Shown: positions 51,051 to 59,389, counted from the first letter of the stretch. The stretch is 64,000 bases of DNA from an uncultured Eubacteriales bacterium (GCA_934486825.1 CAKSQF010000005.1:51223-115222); one strand, 5' to 3'. The notes: a model not told the origin generated them from the sequence alone. Made by a program: numbers and translations.

Positions 51051-52649
51051 TTGTATTCAAAAGAATTTGAAGAATCGCTGAAAGCGGTCGAAGCGGCAAG
51101 AGCGGCAAACATCGCCTCCGAAAAGGCGCGCATGACAGCCGACGAAAAGGATGCGCTCCTTGCGGCATATCATCCCGATTATAAGAAAAGCGAATTTTCG
51201 ACGCTGATGTTCGGACCGAACAAGGGAGAGCAGGTTCCGCACGAGCTTTGCGATATGCTTTCGGCAAAGAGCCGCATAAAACCATCCGATGTCGATCTCG
51301 GGAAGATTGACTATGATGTCGATGTGCTCATTATCGGCGGCGGCGGCGCAGGCTCTGCGGCGGCAATCGAAGCCGCAAACACCGGCGCAAAGGTCATGAT
51401 CGTGACAAAACTCCGTATCGGAGACGCAAATACAATGATGGCGGAGGGCGGTATACAGGCGGCGGATAAGCCGAACGATTCTCCCGCGATCCATTTCGTC
51501 GATGCTTACGGCGGCGGGCATTTTGCCGCAAAGCGCGATCTGCTTGCGAAGCTCGTCTGCGATGCTCCCGGAGCGATAAAGTGGCTCAACGATCTCGGAG
51601 TCGAATTTGACAAGGCTCCCGACGGTACGATGATAACCACCCACGGCGGAGGCACATCAAGAAAGCGCATGCATGCCGCGAAAGACTATTCGGGCGCCGA
51701 GATCATGCGTACACTCCGCGACGAGGTGCTCAACCGCGGTATCCCGGTCGTCGATTTCACATCCGCGATCGAACTGATCCTTGACGAAAACGGCAGAGCG
51801 GCGGGTGCGGTGCTCATGAACATGGAAACCGAAGAACTGCTCGTTGCGCGCGCAAAGACGGTAATTATAGCGACAGGCGGCGCGGGAAGAATGCATTATC
51901 AGGGATTTCCGACCTCCAACCACTACGGAGCAACCGCGGACGGACTGGTGCTTGCATACAGAGTCGGCGCAAAGCTTCTTTATGCCGATACCCTTCAGTA
52001 TCACCCGACGGGCGCGGCGTATCCGCAACAGATTTTCGGTGCGCTCGTGACCGAAAAGGTCAGATCGCTCGGAGCAAAGCTTGTCAACCGCGACGGCGAG
52101 GTTTTCATGCATCCGCTTGAAACGCGCGACGTTGCGGCAGCCGGAATAATCAGAGAGTGTTCCGACCGCGGCAAGGGTGTCGATACCGGAAGCGGCAAAG
52201 CCGTCTGGCTGGACACACCGATGATCGAAGCGATAGGCGGAGAGGGAACCATCGAAAGACGCATACCCGCGATGCTGCGCATGTTTGCCGCATACGGCAT
52301 AGATATAAGGAAAGAGCCGATACTCGTCTATCCCACACTGCATTACCAGAACGGCGGAATCGACATAAATGTAGACGGACAGACCCCGAATGTGGAGAAT
52401 CTCTATGTTGCGGGCGAGGCGGTCGGAGGTATTCACGGCAGGAACCGTCTTATGGGCAATTCACTGCTTGACATAATCGTGTTCGGCAGAAGTGCGGGAA
52501 AGAATGCGGGCGAACATTCGAAGGATGTGACGGTCGGCAGACTCACGCTCGATCACATTGCCGCTTTTGACGCGGCGCGCGAAGCAGCCGGCGTGGTTAC
52601 CGACAAGGTATCGCCGATGCTCCTGCCCGATTACAGACGTAAAAGATAA
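51051..52649 (+). CDS. frdA: Fumarate reductase flavoprotein subunit, TfrA/SdhA family
   Basis: 532 residues from a TTG at 51051, eight bases after AAGGAG; a GTG at 51042 lies on that site. FAD-binding VLIIGGGGAGSAAAIEAAN, NTMMAEGGIQAA, active-site segments HGGGTSRKRMHAA, YHPTGAAYP and GEAVGGIHGRNRLMGNSLL. The first ~85 residues are an extra N-terminal extension. No signal peptide, so it is cytoplasmic. The GDANTMMAEGGIQAA phrase is closer to thiol:fumarate reductase TfrA than to membrane-bound FrdA. It should reduce fumarate to succinate. Confidence 0.88.
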   Translation: MYSKEFEESLKAVEAARAANIASEKARMTADEKDALLAAYHPDYKKSEFSTLMFGPNKGEQVPHELCDMLSAKSRIKPSDVDLGKIDYDVDVLIIGGGGAGSAAAIEAANTGAKVMIVTKLRIGDANTMMAEGGIQAADKPNDSPAIHFVDAYGGGHFAAKRDLLAKLVCDAPGAIKWLNDLGVEFDKAPDGTMITTHGGGTSRKRMHAAKDYSGAEIMRTLRDEVLNRGIPVVDFTSAIELILDENGRAAGAVLMNMETEELLVARAKTVIIATGGAGRMHYQGFPTSNHYGATADGLVLAYRVGAKLLYADTLQYHPTGAAYPQQIFGALVTEKVRSLGAKLVNRDGEVFMHPLETRDVAAAGIIRECSDRGKGVDTGSGKAVWLDTPMIEAIGGEGTIERRIPAMLRMFAAYGIDIRKEPILVYPTLHYQNGGIDINVDGQTPNVENLYVAGEAVGGIHGRNRLMGNSLLDIIVFGRSAGKNAGEHSKDVTVGRLTLDHIAAFDAAREAAGVVTDKVSPMLLPDYRRKR

Positions 52650-52668
52650 CAGACTGAGGTGATAAAAA

Positions 52669-53001
52669 ATGATAGTTGATCTTCTTGAAGCACTTACAAT
52701 TTTTTGTTTCGGTCTTTCGTGGCCGATATCAATCCGCAAATCGCTTGTTTCGCGCACGGCGAAGGGCAAAAGCCTCTTCTTTGAGGTATTCCTTCTCGTC
52801 GGTTACGCCTGCGGTATTGCAAAAAAGATTATTGAAGCGACAGGCGTATTCGGTGTGACGCCCAAATCCGGATTTATATTCGTATTGAGCTTCTTCTTCT
52901 ATGTTCTCAATTTCGTTGAAATATCGATCGACGTTGCACTCTATTTCAGAAACAGGAAACTTGACAAAGAGGCGGAGGCCGCAGAGACGGTATCGAAATA
53001 A
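52669..53001 (+). CDS. Small membrane protein, PQ-loop/SemiSWEET-like
   Basis: 110 residues with three predicted membrane helices (about 5-22, 36-56, 66-92). The segment FGLSWPISIRKSLVSRTAKGKS resembles the WPxNxxKSxxxRTxKGKS motif seen in PQ-loop-like proteins of Clostridia. Its role is unknown; it could be a small transporter for a dicarboxylate or sugar, or a membrane tether for the soluble complex. It lies 19 bp after frdA and 27 bp before rex. Confidence 0.6.
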   Translation: MIVDLLEALTIFCFGLSWPISIRKSLVSRTAKGKSLFFEVFLLVGYACGIAKKIIEATGVFGVTPKSGFIFVLSFFFYVLNFVEISIDVALYFRNRKLDKEAEAAETVSK

Positions 53002-53028
53002 AACTCTTTGCTTAGAAAGGATATACCT

Positions 53029-53643
53029 ATGAAACAACCCGATGTATCGAAAGCAACTATGGGACGTCTGCCGGTCTATCTGAAATATCTGAAGGAAAAA
53101 GAAAGCAAAGCCGATAACATATCGGCGACAACGATAGCAAGAGAGCTCAGAATGGGCGAGGTCCGGGTCAGAAAGGATCTCGGCTCGGTGAGCGGAGCCG
53201 GAAGACCGAAAACCGGCTACAATATCGGCGAGCTTATGCTTGCTATCGAAAACTATCTGCGGGGAGAAAAAACGACAGAGGTCGTTATAGTCGGAGCGGG
53301 AAAGCTCGGAAGGGCACTGCTTGACTATTCGGGCTTTGGGGAATACGGACTTGACGTTGCGGCGGCGTTCGATATTTCGGTGAAGCTCCCCGAGAAAAGC
53401 CAAAGCGGAAAGCCCATACTTCCGATGTCCGAGCTGTCCCGCTTCTGCAGGGAGCATGATGTGGGAATCGGAATAATTACCGTTCCGGCAGCTGCCGCAC
53501 AGAAGGTTTGCGACGAGCTGGTAAAATGCAGGGTAAGGGGGATATGGTGCTTTGCTCCGACTGTCCTCAGTCTGCCTGCCGGCATATCGGTTCAGTATGA
53601 GAACATGGCGCTTTCGCTTGCCTATCTGAACAAGAAAATATAA
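53029..53643 (+). CDS. rex: Redox-sensing transcriptional repressor Rex
   Basis: 204 residues from the ATG at 53029 with AGAAAGGA upstream. N-terminal winged helix (ATMGRLPVYLKYLKE, MGEVRVRKDLGSV) and NAD(H)-binding Rossmann domain (VVIVGAGKLGRALLDYSGFG). Rex leaves DNA when the NADH/NAD ratio rises and so derepresses NADH-consuming pathways. Its place between fumarate reductase and hydrogenase genes suggests it controls this very run, although I found no clear Rex box next to it. Confidence 0.95.
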   Translation: MKQPDVSKATMGRLPVYLKYLKEKESKADNISATTIARELRMGEVRVRKDLGSVSGAGRPKTGYNIGELMLAIENYLRGEKTTEVVIVGAGKLGRALLDYSGFGEYGLDVAAAFDISVKLPEKSQSGKPILPMSELSRFCREHDVGIGIITVPAAAAQKVCDELVKCRVRGIWCFAPTVLSLPAGISVQYENMALSLAYLNKKI

Positions 53644-53707
53644 TAATTATCTTTGAAAGGAATCGGGAACTGCCGCCGCATTTGCCGGCGACAGCCCCGC
53701 AAAATCT

Positions 53708-53947
53708 ATGAAAGTCACAATTTGTATCGGATCATCATGTCATATCAAAGGCTCACGCAGAGTTGTGGAGCGTCTTCAGCAGCTTGTCGGAGAGCACGGC
53801 CTTGCCGATAAGGTGGAGCTTGCCGGAACCTTCTGCATGGGAAAGTGTCAGCAGGGCGTCTGCGTGACGGTTGACGGAGAATTTCATTCGGTTTCGCCGA
53901 CAACGGTTGACGATTTCTTCAACAATACCATTCTTGCCGGGGTATAA
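53708..53947 (+). CDS. Thioredoxin-like 2Fe-2S protein (NuoE-like, short)
   Basis: 79 residues. The four cluster ligands are Cys6-x4-Cys11 and Cys43-x3-Cys47 (CIGSSCH, TFCMGKCQQG), as in NuoE/HndA-type thioredoxin-like ferredoxins, but the N-terminal helical bundle of NuoE is missing. It probably serves as an electron carrier for the following sensory hydrogenase. No ribosome site is close to the ATG: the nearest, GAAAGG at 53655, is about 48 bases away with an imperfect GC-rich hairpin between. Confidence 0.82.
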   Translation: MKVTICIGSSCHIKGSRRVVERLQQLVGEHGLADKVELAGTFCMGKCQQGVCVTVDGEFHSVSPTTVDDFFNNTILAGV

Positions 53948-53995
53948 CCGGTTTGCACCTGTATTTTACATTTTACGGAAAGGGGAAGCCGTCCA

Positions 53996-55669
53996 ATGGA
54001 CTGTCTGACACTTAAAAAATCGAATTGTAAAAACTGCTATAAGTGTATACGTCATTGCCCGGTAAAATCGATAAGATTTTCGGGAAATCAGGCGTATATC
54101 ATAGGTAATGAGTGTATTCTTTGCGGACAATGCTTTGTCGTCTGTCCGCAGAACGCAAAGCAGATAGTTGACGAAACCGAAAAGGTAAAGGTGCTTCTCG
54201 GAGGCTCCGATCCGGTCATCGTCAGCCTTGCGCCCTCCTTTGTGGCAAACTACGAGGGTGTCGGGATCGCCGCTATGCGCGAGGCAATAAAAAAGCTCGG
54301 CTTTTTCGATGCCGAGGAGACTGCGATCGGTGCGACGATCGTCAAAAAGGAATACGAGCGCATGACGCACGAGCAGACGAGGGATATAATCATAACCTCC
54401 TGCTGTCATTCGGTGAATCTGCTCATACAGAAGTATTATCCCGCCGAGCTTGCCTTCCTTGCCGATGTCCTTTCCCCCATGCAGGCACACTGCCGTGATA
54501 TAAAGCGCCGCTATCCGACGGCAAAGACGGTATTTGTGGGTCCCTGCGTGGCAAAAAAGGATGAGGCGTCATATTACGAGGGATTTGTCGATGCGGTGCT
54601 GACCTTTGACGAGCTGACCGCATGGTTCAGGGCAGAGGGAGTCGAACCGAAGCCCGAGCCGGACAGTGACGAAAACAGCAGGGCAAGGCTTTTCCCGACA
54701 ACCGGCGGCGTAATAAAGTCTATGACCGACAAGGACCCCGGATATACATATATGTCGATAGACGGTACCGAAAACTGTATCGCCGCACTGCGCGACATCG
54801 AGGACGGGAAGATACACCGTTGCTTCATAGAAATGTCGGCGTGTGCGGGAAGCTGTGTCGGCGGACCGGTTATGGAAAAATTCCACCGTTCACCGGTAAG
54901 GGATTACATTGCGGTTGAGCATTTTGCGGGCAAAGACGATTTTGCGGTTGATCAGCCGGACGAAGTGAAGCTTCGCAAGGTATTTACCGCGATTGATCGT
55001 AAGGAGCCGATGCCGTCCGAAGAGCAGATAAAGGAAACGCTCAGGCAGATGGGCAAGACAAAGCCGTCGGATGAGCTTAACTGCGGTTCATGCGGATATG
55101 ACAGCTGTCGTGAAAAGGCGATCGCGATATGCCGCGGCAAGGCGGAGATATCCATGTGCCTGCCCTATCTCAAGGACAAGGCGGAAAGCTTTTCGGATAC
55201 TATCGTCAGAAATACGACGAACGGACTTATCGTGCTCAACGAAAAGCTGGAGGTTCAGCAGATCAACAAAGCGGCACAGAAGATGCTCAACATACGGCTT
55301 GCGTCCGACGTGCTCGGCGACAGCGTCGTAAGGATCCTTGATCCGTGCGACTTTGCCGATGTGCTTGACAGCGGAAGACCGCTCCACAACAAGCGTACTT
55401 ATCTTGCGGAATATGAAAGATATGTCGAGGAGACTATCGTATACGACAGAGAGTACAGACTGCTCGTCTGTATCCTGCGCGATGTCACCGAGGAAGAGGC
55501 GCAGAAGGAGAAGAAAGAGAGCATAAGCCGCCAGACCGTCGAAATCGCCGACAAGGTGGTCGATAAGCAGATGCGGATAGTCCAGGAGATAGCGTCGCTT
55601 CTCGGAGAAACGGCGGCTGAGACAAAGATCGCACTTACAAAGCTGAAGGAGTCGATAAGCGATGAATAA
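53996..55669 (+). CDS. Sensory-type [FeFe]-hydrogenase with PAS domain (group C-like)
   Basis: 557 residues. Two N-terminal ferredoxin clusters (NCKNCYKCIRHCPVK, ECILCGQCFVVCPQN), an H-cluster domain with L1 TSCCHSVN (Cys136, Cys137), L2 VGPCVAKKD (Cys184) and L3 SACAGSCVGG (Cys283, Cys287), then an Fe-S motif NCGSCGYDSCREKA, a PAS domain (about 395-490; NTTNGLIVLNEKLEVQQINKAA) and a coiled tail. L1 lacks the usual Pro after the cysteines and L3 lacks the usual Met, as in sensory forms. It overlaps the phosphatase gene by 8 bp, so it probably senses H2 or redox state and signals through it. Confidence 0.87.
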   Translation: MDCLTLKKSNCKNCYKCIRHCPVKSIRFSGNQAYIIGNECILCGQCFVVCPQNAKQIVDETEKVKVLLGGSDPVIVSLAPSFVANYEGVGIAAMREAIKKLGFFDAEETAIGATIVKKEYERMTHEQTRDIIITSCCHSVNLLIQKYYPAELAFLADVLSPMQAHCRDIKRRYPTAKTVFVGPCVAKKDEASYYEGFVDAVLTFDELTAWFRAEGVEPKPEPDSDENSRARLFPTTGGVIKSMTDKDPGYTYMSIDGTENCIAALRDIEDGKIHRCFIEMSACAGSCVGGPVMEKFHRSPVRDYIAVEHFAGKDDFAVDQPDEVKLRKVFTAIDRKEPMPSEEQIKETLRQMGKTKPSDELNCGSCGYDSCREKAIAICRGKAEISMCLPYLKDKAESFSDTIVRNTTNGLIVLNEKLEVQQINKAAQKMLNIRLASDVLGDSVVRILDPCDFADVLDSGRPLHNKRTYLAEYERYVEETIVYDREYRLLVCILRDVTEEEAQKEKKESISRQTVEIADKVVDKQMRIVQEIASLLGETAAETKIALTKLKESISDE

Positions 55670-56834
55670 TCTCTGTGCCGATATCGGATGGAAGAGTATA
55701 AATCACGACGGCGAACAGCTTTGCGGCGATCATGTCGATATAATCGAGCAGGGCGACAATTCGACGATCATCGTGCTTGCCGACGGACTCGGAAGCGGGG
55801 TCAAGGCGAGCATCCTTTCGACGCTGACCTCCAAGATAATTTCTACCATGGTAGCCGCGGGACTGCCGCTTGAGGACTGCGTGTCAACGATTGCGCAGAC
55901 CCTTCCGGTCTGCAAGACGCGCGGTGTTGCCTATTCTACCTTTACGATAATTCACCTTATAAACAACGAGACTGCCGAGCTGATACAGTTCGACAATCCG
56001 CGGGTCATACTGCTCAGAAACTGCGAGGATTTCGATTACCCCAAGACAGAGCTGAATATCGACGGAAAGACGATATACCGATCGACGATAAGGCTGAAGG
56101 AAAACGATATTTTTGTCGCAATGAGCGACGGATGCCCGCATGCGGGCATCGGCATCGCCTACAATTTCGGCTGGAAGATCGAGGATATCGCCGATTTTCT
56201 GAAAACTCTTGTACATGTGGGGTATACCGCAAAAACTCTTTCGACCATGCTGATCGACGAATGTAACAATCAGTACGGCGGACACCCGGGCGACGACGCG
56301 ACCGCGTGTGTTATAAGGATAAGACGGCGCGAACCGGTAAATATACTGTTCGGACCGCCGAGGGATCCTGACGACTGCGACAGGATGATGTCACTTTTCT
56401 TCTCAAAGGAAGGAAAACATATAGTCTGCGGCGGCACTACGTCAACGATTGCCGCGAAATATCTCGGGAAGCCGCTCCGTGCAAGTCTCTCGTTCGGAAA
56501 CAGCGACGTCCCGCCGATCGCCGAGATCGAAGGGGTTGATCTCGTCACCGAGGGCGTGATAACGATAAACAAGGTTATCGAATACGCAAAGGATTCGCTC
56601 GGAAGCAATGAGCTGTACGAGGAATGGGAATACAATCACGACGGCGCGGCGATGATATGCAGAATACTGTTTGAAGAAGCCACCGACATAAATTTCTTTG
56701 TCGGCAGGGCGATAAATCCGGCACATCAGAACCCCGATCTGCCGATAAACTTCAATATCAAAATGAACCTTGTCGAACAGCTTTCCGAATGTCTGCGTAA
56801 AATGGGTAAACGGATAAAGGTAAGCTATTTCTGA
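55662..56834 (+). CDS. SpoIIE/PP2C-type serine phosphatase
   Basis: 390 residues. Metal-binding motifs of the PP2C/SpoIIE fold: IVLADGLGSGVKAS near residues 35-48, FVAMSDGCPHAG, and GGHPGDDATACVIRI. A C-terminal extension of ~150 residues (VCGGTTSTIAAKYLGKPL, EGVITINKVIEYAKDSLG) is characteristic of the phosphatases next to group C3 sensory hydrogenases. It would dephosphorylate an anti-sigma or similar partner that is not encoded here. It is translationally coupled to the sensor. Confidence 0.88.
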   Translation: MNNLCADIGWKSINHDGEQLCGDHVDIIEQGDNSTIIVLADGLGSGVKASILSTLTSKIISTMVAAGLPLEDCVSTIAQTLPVCKTRGVAYSTFTIIHLINNETAELIQFDNPRVILLRNCEDFDYPKTELNIDGKTIYRSTIRLKENDIFVAMSDGCPHAGIGIAYNFGWKIEDIADFLKTLVHVGYTAKTLSTMLIDECNNQYGGHPGDDATACVIRIRRREPVNILFGPPRDPDDCDRMMSLFFSKEGKHIVCGGTTSTIAAKYLGKPLRASLSFGNSDVPPIAEIEGVDLVTEGVITINKVIEYAKDSLGSNELYEEWEYNHDGAAMICRILFEEATDINFFVGRAINPAHQNPDLPINFNIKMNLVEQLSECLRKMGKRIKVSYF

Positions 56835-56857
56835 CATAGAAGGAATGTAAAATCAAA

Positions 56858-58282
56858 ATGAGAAAATTCGATACAAAAGTCCAGCATCTGAAATACAAGG
56901 TATTGCGCGAGGTCGCAAGGTTTGCGTGGGACGGAACCCTGTTTGAAAATCTGATGAACATACCTAAAACGATAGTTCCGGGGAAGGTTCCGACCATGCG
57001 TTGCTGCGTTTACAAGGAGCGGGCAATACTTGCCGACAGGGTGAAGCTCGCAATGGGCGGCGATAAAAGCAACCCGAACATCATAGAGGTCATAGATATC
57101 GCCTGCGAGGAATGTCCGATGGGCGGATGCGAGGTCACCAACGCATGCCGCGGATGTCTTGCACACAGGTGCGAGGATGTCTGCCGCTTCGGTGCGATCT
57201 CCTTTGACGAAAATCATGTTGCGCATATCGACAAATCAAAATGCAGGGAGTGCGGGGCGTGTGCGAAGGTCTGCCCGTATACGGCAATAATCAGCCGTAA
57301 GCGCCCGTGCGAGAACGCGTGCAAGATCAAGGCGATCAAAATGAACGAGGATCGCACGGCGGCGATCGACAACAGCAAGTGTATTGCCTGCGGCGCGTGC
57401 GTGTACCAGTGTCCGTTCGGGGCGATCGGCGACAAGTCGTTTATACTTGACGCCATAGATATGCTTAAAAACAGCGGAGAAAATACAAAATACAAGGTTT
57501 TTGCGGTCGTCGCACCCGCAATATCCAGCCAGTTCTCGTATGCAAAGCACGGGCAGGTTATTGCCGGACTCAAACAGCTCGGCTTCCACACAGTGGTCGA
57601 AGCCGCGCTCGGAGCGGACATGGTCGCATACGATGAGTCGAGGGAGCTTGCCGAAAAGGGCTTTCTCACAAGCTCCTGCTGTCCGGCGTTCGTAAGCTAT
57701 GTCGAAAAGAATTTCCCCGATCTTGTGCCCTTCATATCGCACAATCCGTCCCCGATGGCGGCAATATCAAAATACATAAAAGAACACGAGGATCCGTGCA
57801 GGGTGATCTTCATAGGTCCGTGTACCGCCAAAAAGGGAGAGGTTCAAAAGGAATCGGTGAAGCCGTATGTTGACGCCGCAGTGACCTTCGAGGAGCTTCA
57901 GGCGCTGTTTGACAGCAGGGATATCGATATAACCTCGCTTCCCGAGGATGTGCTTGACAACGCTTCCTATTTCGGAAGAATATTCGCACGCTCGGGAGGA
58001 CTGTCCGACGCGGTTGCCGAAGGTCTGAAGGAGCAGGGCATTGACGGCTTTGCGCTTAAAGCATGCGCCTGCGACGGGATCGAGGCTTGCAAAATCGCGC
58101 TCCTTCAGAAATCCAAGGGCAGACTTGACGCAAACTTCATTGAGGGTATGGCGTGCGTCGGCGGCTGTATAGGCGGCGCCGGATGTCTCACTCACGGCGA
58201 GAAAAACAAGGCGGATGTTGACAGATACGGCAAGGAAGCCTGCGAAAAAACGATATCCGATGCTATCTCGGTGCTGAAATAA
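56858..58282 (+). CDS. [FeFe]-hydrogenase, group B-like
   Basis: 474 residues. An N-terminal Cys-rich region with several 4Fe-4S motifs (CEECPMGGCEVTNACRGC, CRECGACAKVCPYTA, CIACGACVYQCPFGA) precedes the H-cluster domain: L1 TSSCCPAF (Cys274, Cys275), L2 IGPCTAKKGE (Cys322), L3 GMACVGGCIGG (Cys433, Cys437). All ligands for a catalytic H-cluster are present. Group B enzymes are ferredoxin-linked and often sit with rex and group C3 sensors in Clostridia. It can dispose of the low-potential electrons made by the Hdr-Flx complex. HydE/F/G maturation genes are not in the window. Confidence 0.92.
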   Translation: MRKFDTKVQHLKYKVLREVARFAWDGTLFENLMNIPKTIVPGKVPTMRCCVYKERAILADRVKLAMGGDKSNPNIIEVIDIACEECPMGGCEVTNACRGCLAHRCEDVCRFGAISFDENHVAHIDKSKCRECGACAKVCPYTAIISRKRPCENACKIKAIKMNEDRTAAIDNSKCIACGACVYQCPFGAIGDKSFILDAIDMLKNSGENTKYKVFAVVAPAISSQFSYAKHGQVIAGLKQLGFHTVVEAALGADMVAYDESRELAEKGFLTSSCCPAFVSYVEKNFPDLVPFISHNPSPMAAISKYIKEHEDPCRVIFIGPCTAKKGEVQKESVKPYVDAAVTFEELQALFDSRDIDITSLPEDVLDNASYFGRIFARSGGLSDAVAEGLKEQGIDGFALKACACDGIEACKIALLQKSKGRLDANFIEGMACVGGCIGGAGCLTHGEKNKADVDRYGKEACEKTISDAISVLK

Positions 58283-58301
58283 TTCACAAAAAAGCCGTTC
58301 T

Positions 58302-58336
58302 GCGGACAGCTTTGTTGTGAATGTTGTCCGCTTTTT
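58302..58336 (+). terminator. Terminator of the redox run
   Basis: Stem GCGGACA (58302-58308) with TGTCCGC (58325-58331), extended by two weaker pairs, then TTTTT. A second, longer stem (58282-58295 with 58309-58322, one mismatch) overlaps its loop, so the two cannot form together. Confidence 0.8.
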
Positions 58337-58360
58337 GCACAATTTCCGTCATAATGTACA

Positions 58361-58389
58361 TTGACACATCCGAAAAAGAGTGATATAAT
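58361..58389 (+). promoter_or_regulatory. Perfect-consensus promoter for lipoprotein copy 3
   Basis: TTGACA (58361-58366), 17-bp spacer, TATAAT (58384-58389), both hexamers perfect. It predicts very strong constitutive expression. Confidence 0.85.
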
Positions 58390-58453
58390 ATGAATACCAA
58401 CCAATCGTGTCCGAACGGACTGAATTATTAAAAATGAAAGGTACGGCTTCATT

Positions 58454-59281
58454 ATGAGAAACTTTATCAAAATTGCAGTTTCCGCAGTCATGCTCGTTGC
58501 ACTTGCACTTGCAATGGTTGCATGCGGCGGTGACGGAACAACAACGACTGCTGCAGGCGCAACCACAGCGGCTCCCGGCACAACTGCTGCCGCAACAACA
58601 AAGGCAAACGTAACGACGACTCCGGCTCAGACCACCGTTACTCCTCCCCCTTCGTCGGTTCCCGCAACCGGTCCTTATGCTTTCTATAAGAGTGATGAGG
58701 TTATCGAGGACTTCGGCGGCTACACCTATGTATGCAACAACGGTTATCCCGAGCTTCAGGACGGCAAGATCGTTGCATCCGCAAGACTTTCGATGATCAG
58801 CTCGTGGGAAGCTGTCTGCCCCAAGGGAAAGATCTCCGGAAAATTCACTTCGGCTGCAGATAACAAATCCAACGACAACGGCATCATTTTCTGCCTGCAG
58901 GGCGGAGCCATAAAGGACATCATCGAGGCTGTAGGCGATGATTACAATCCTTACTTCTTCGAAAATGATTACGCTTACTACTTCCTGCTTTGCGCAGACG
59001 GAGGCGGAATGGGACTTGCAAAGGTTTACTGGAACACAACCGCATGGTCGTGGCTCGTTCCTCCGAAGAGTGACATGGAAGGCTATCAGTATCAGCACGG
59101 CGATACCTTCACCCTTACCGCTGACGTAAAGGATGACGGCGTTATCGACTGCTACTTCAACGGTCAGCTTATGTTCAGCTACACCGATACCGATCCTATC
59201 GTAGGCGGCGGCGGATTCGGCGCACGTCTTGAGGAGATGGGAGTTGTTCTTCACGAGCTCACCATCGAGCCTGCGGAATAA
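58454..59281 (+). CDS. Thr/Ala-linker lipoprotein with concanavalin-like domain, copy 3
   Basis: 275 residues, paralogous to the pair at 33.6-35.2 kb. Lipobox MVAC (Cys24), Thr/Ala/Pro linker, then the same domain (YAFYKSDEVIEDFGGYTYVCNNGYP, SAADNKSNDNGIIFCLQGG, YFNGQLMFSYTDTDPIVGGGGFG). Here the linker DNA is not identical to the other two. It is monocistronic, with a perfect promoter in front and a 16-bp hairpin behind. An abundant surface lipoprotein, perhaps binding a glycan. Confidence 0.75.
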   Translation: MRNFIKIAVSAVMLVALALAMVACGGDGTTTTAAGATTAAPGTTAAATTKANVTTTPAQTTVTPPPSSVPATGPYAFYKSDEVIEDFGGYTYVCNNGYPELQDGKIVASARLSMISSWEAVCPKGKISGKFTSAADNKSNDNGIIFCLQGGAIKDIIEAVGDDYNPYFFENDYAYYFLLCADGGGMGLAKVYWNTTAWSWLVPPKSDMEGYQYQHGDTFTLTADVKDDGVIDCYFNGQLMFSYTDTDPIVGGGGFGARLEEMGVVLHELTIEPAE

Positions 59282-59354
59282 TCAATCGATATCATACTTA
59301 TTGCTTGACTCCGGCGACGGTAAGTAATACCGCGCTTAACAAGGTTGGTAAAGC

Positions 59355-59389
59355 GAAGCAGGGTCACCCTCAAAGGGTGACCCTGCTTC
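59355..59389 (+). terminator. Long hairpin after lipoprotein copy 3
   Basis: Perfect 16-bp stem (59355-59370 with 59374-59389) and a three-base loop CAA. It is followed by TGCATG, not a T-tract, so it may protect the abundant mRNA's 3' end as well as terminate. Confidence 0.75.

Noticed and set aside
58282..58322. ATTCACAA...TTGTGAAT inverted repeat as a Rex operator
   Set aside because: The half-sites resemble a Rex box but are 25 bases apart and lie in a transcribed 3' region. They are better explained as an RNA stem.
58349..59254. 301-codon minus-strand frame over lipoprotein copy 3
   Set aside because: The Thr-rich linker read backwards gives Cys/Gly/Arg-rich sequence. The plus-strand gene has a perfect promoter, lipobox and paralogues.
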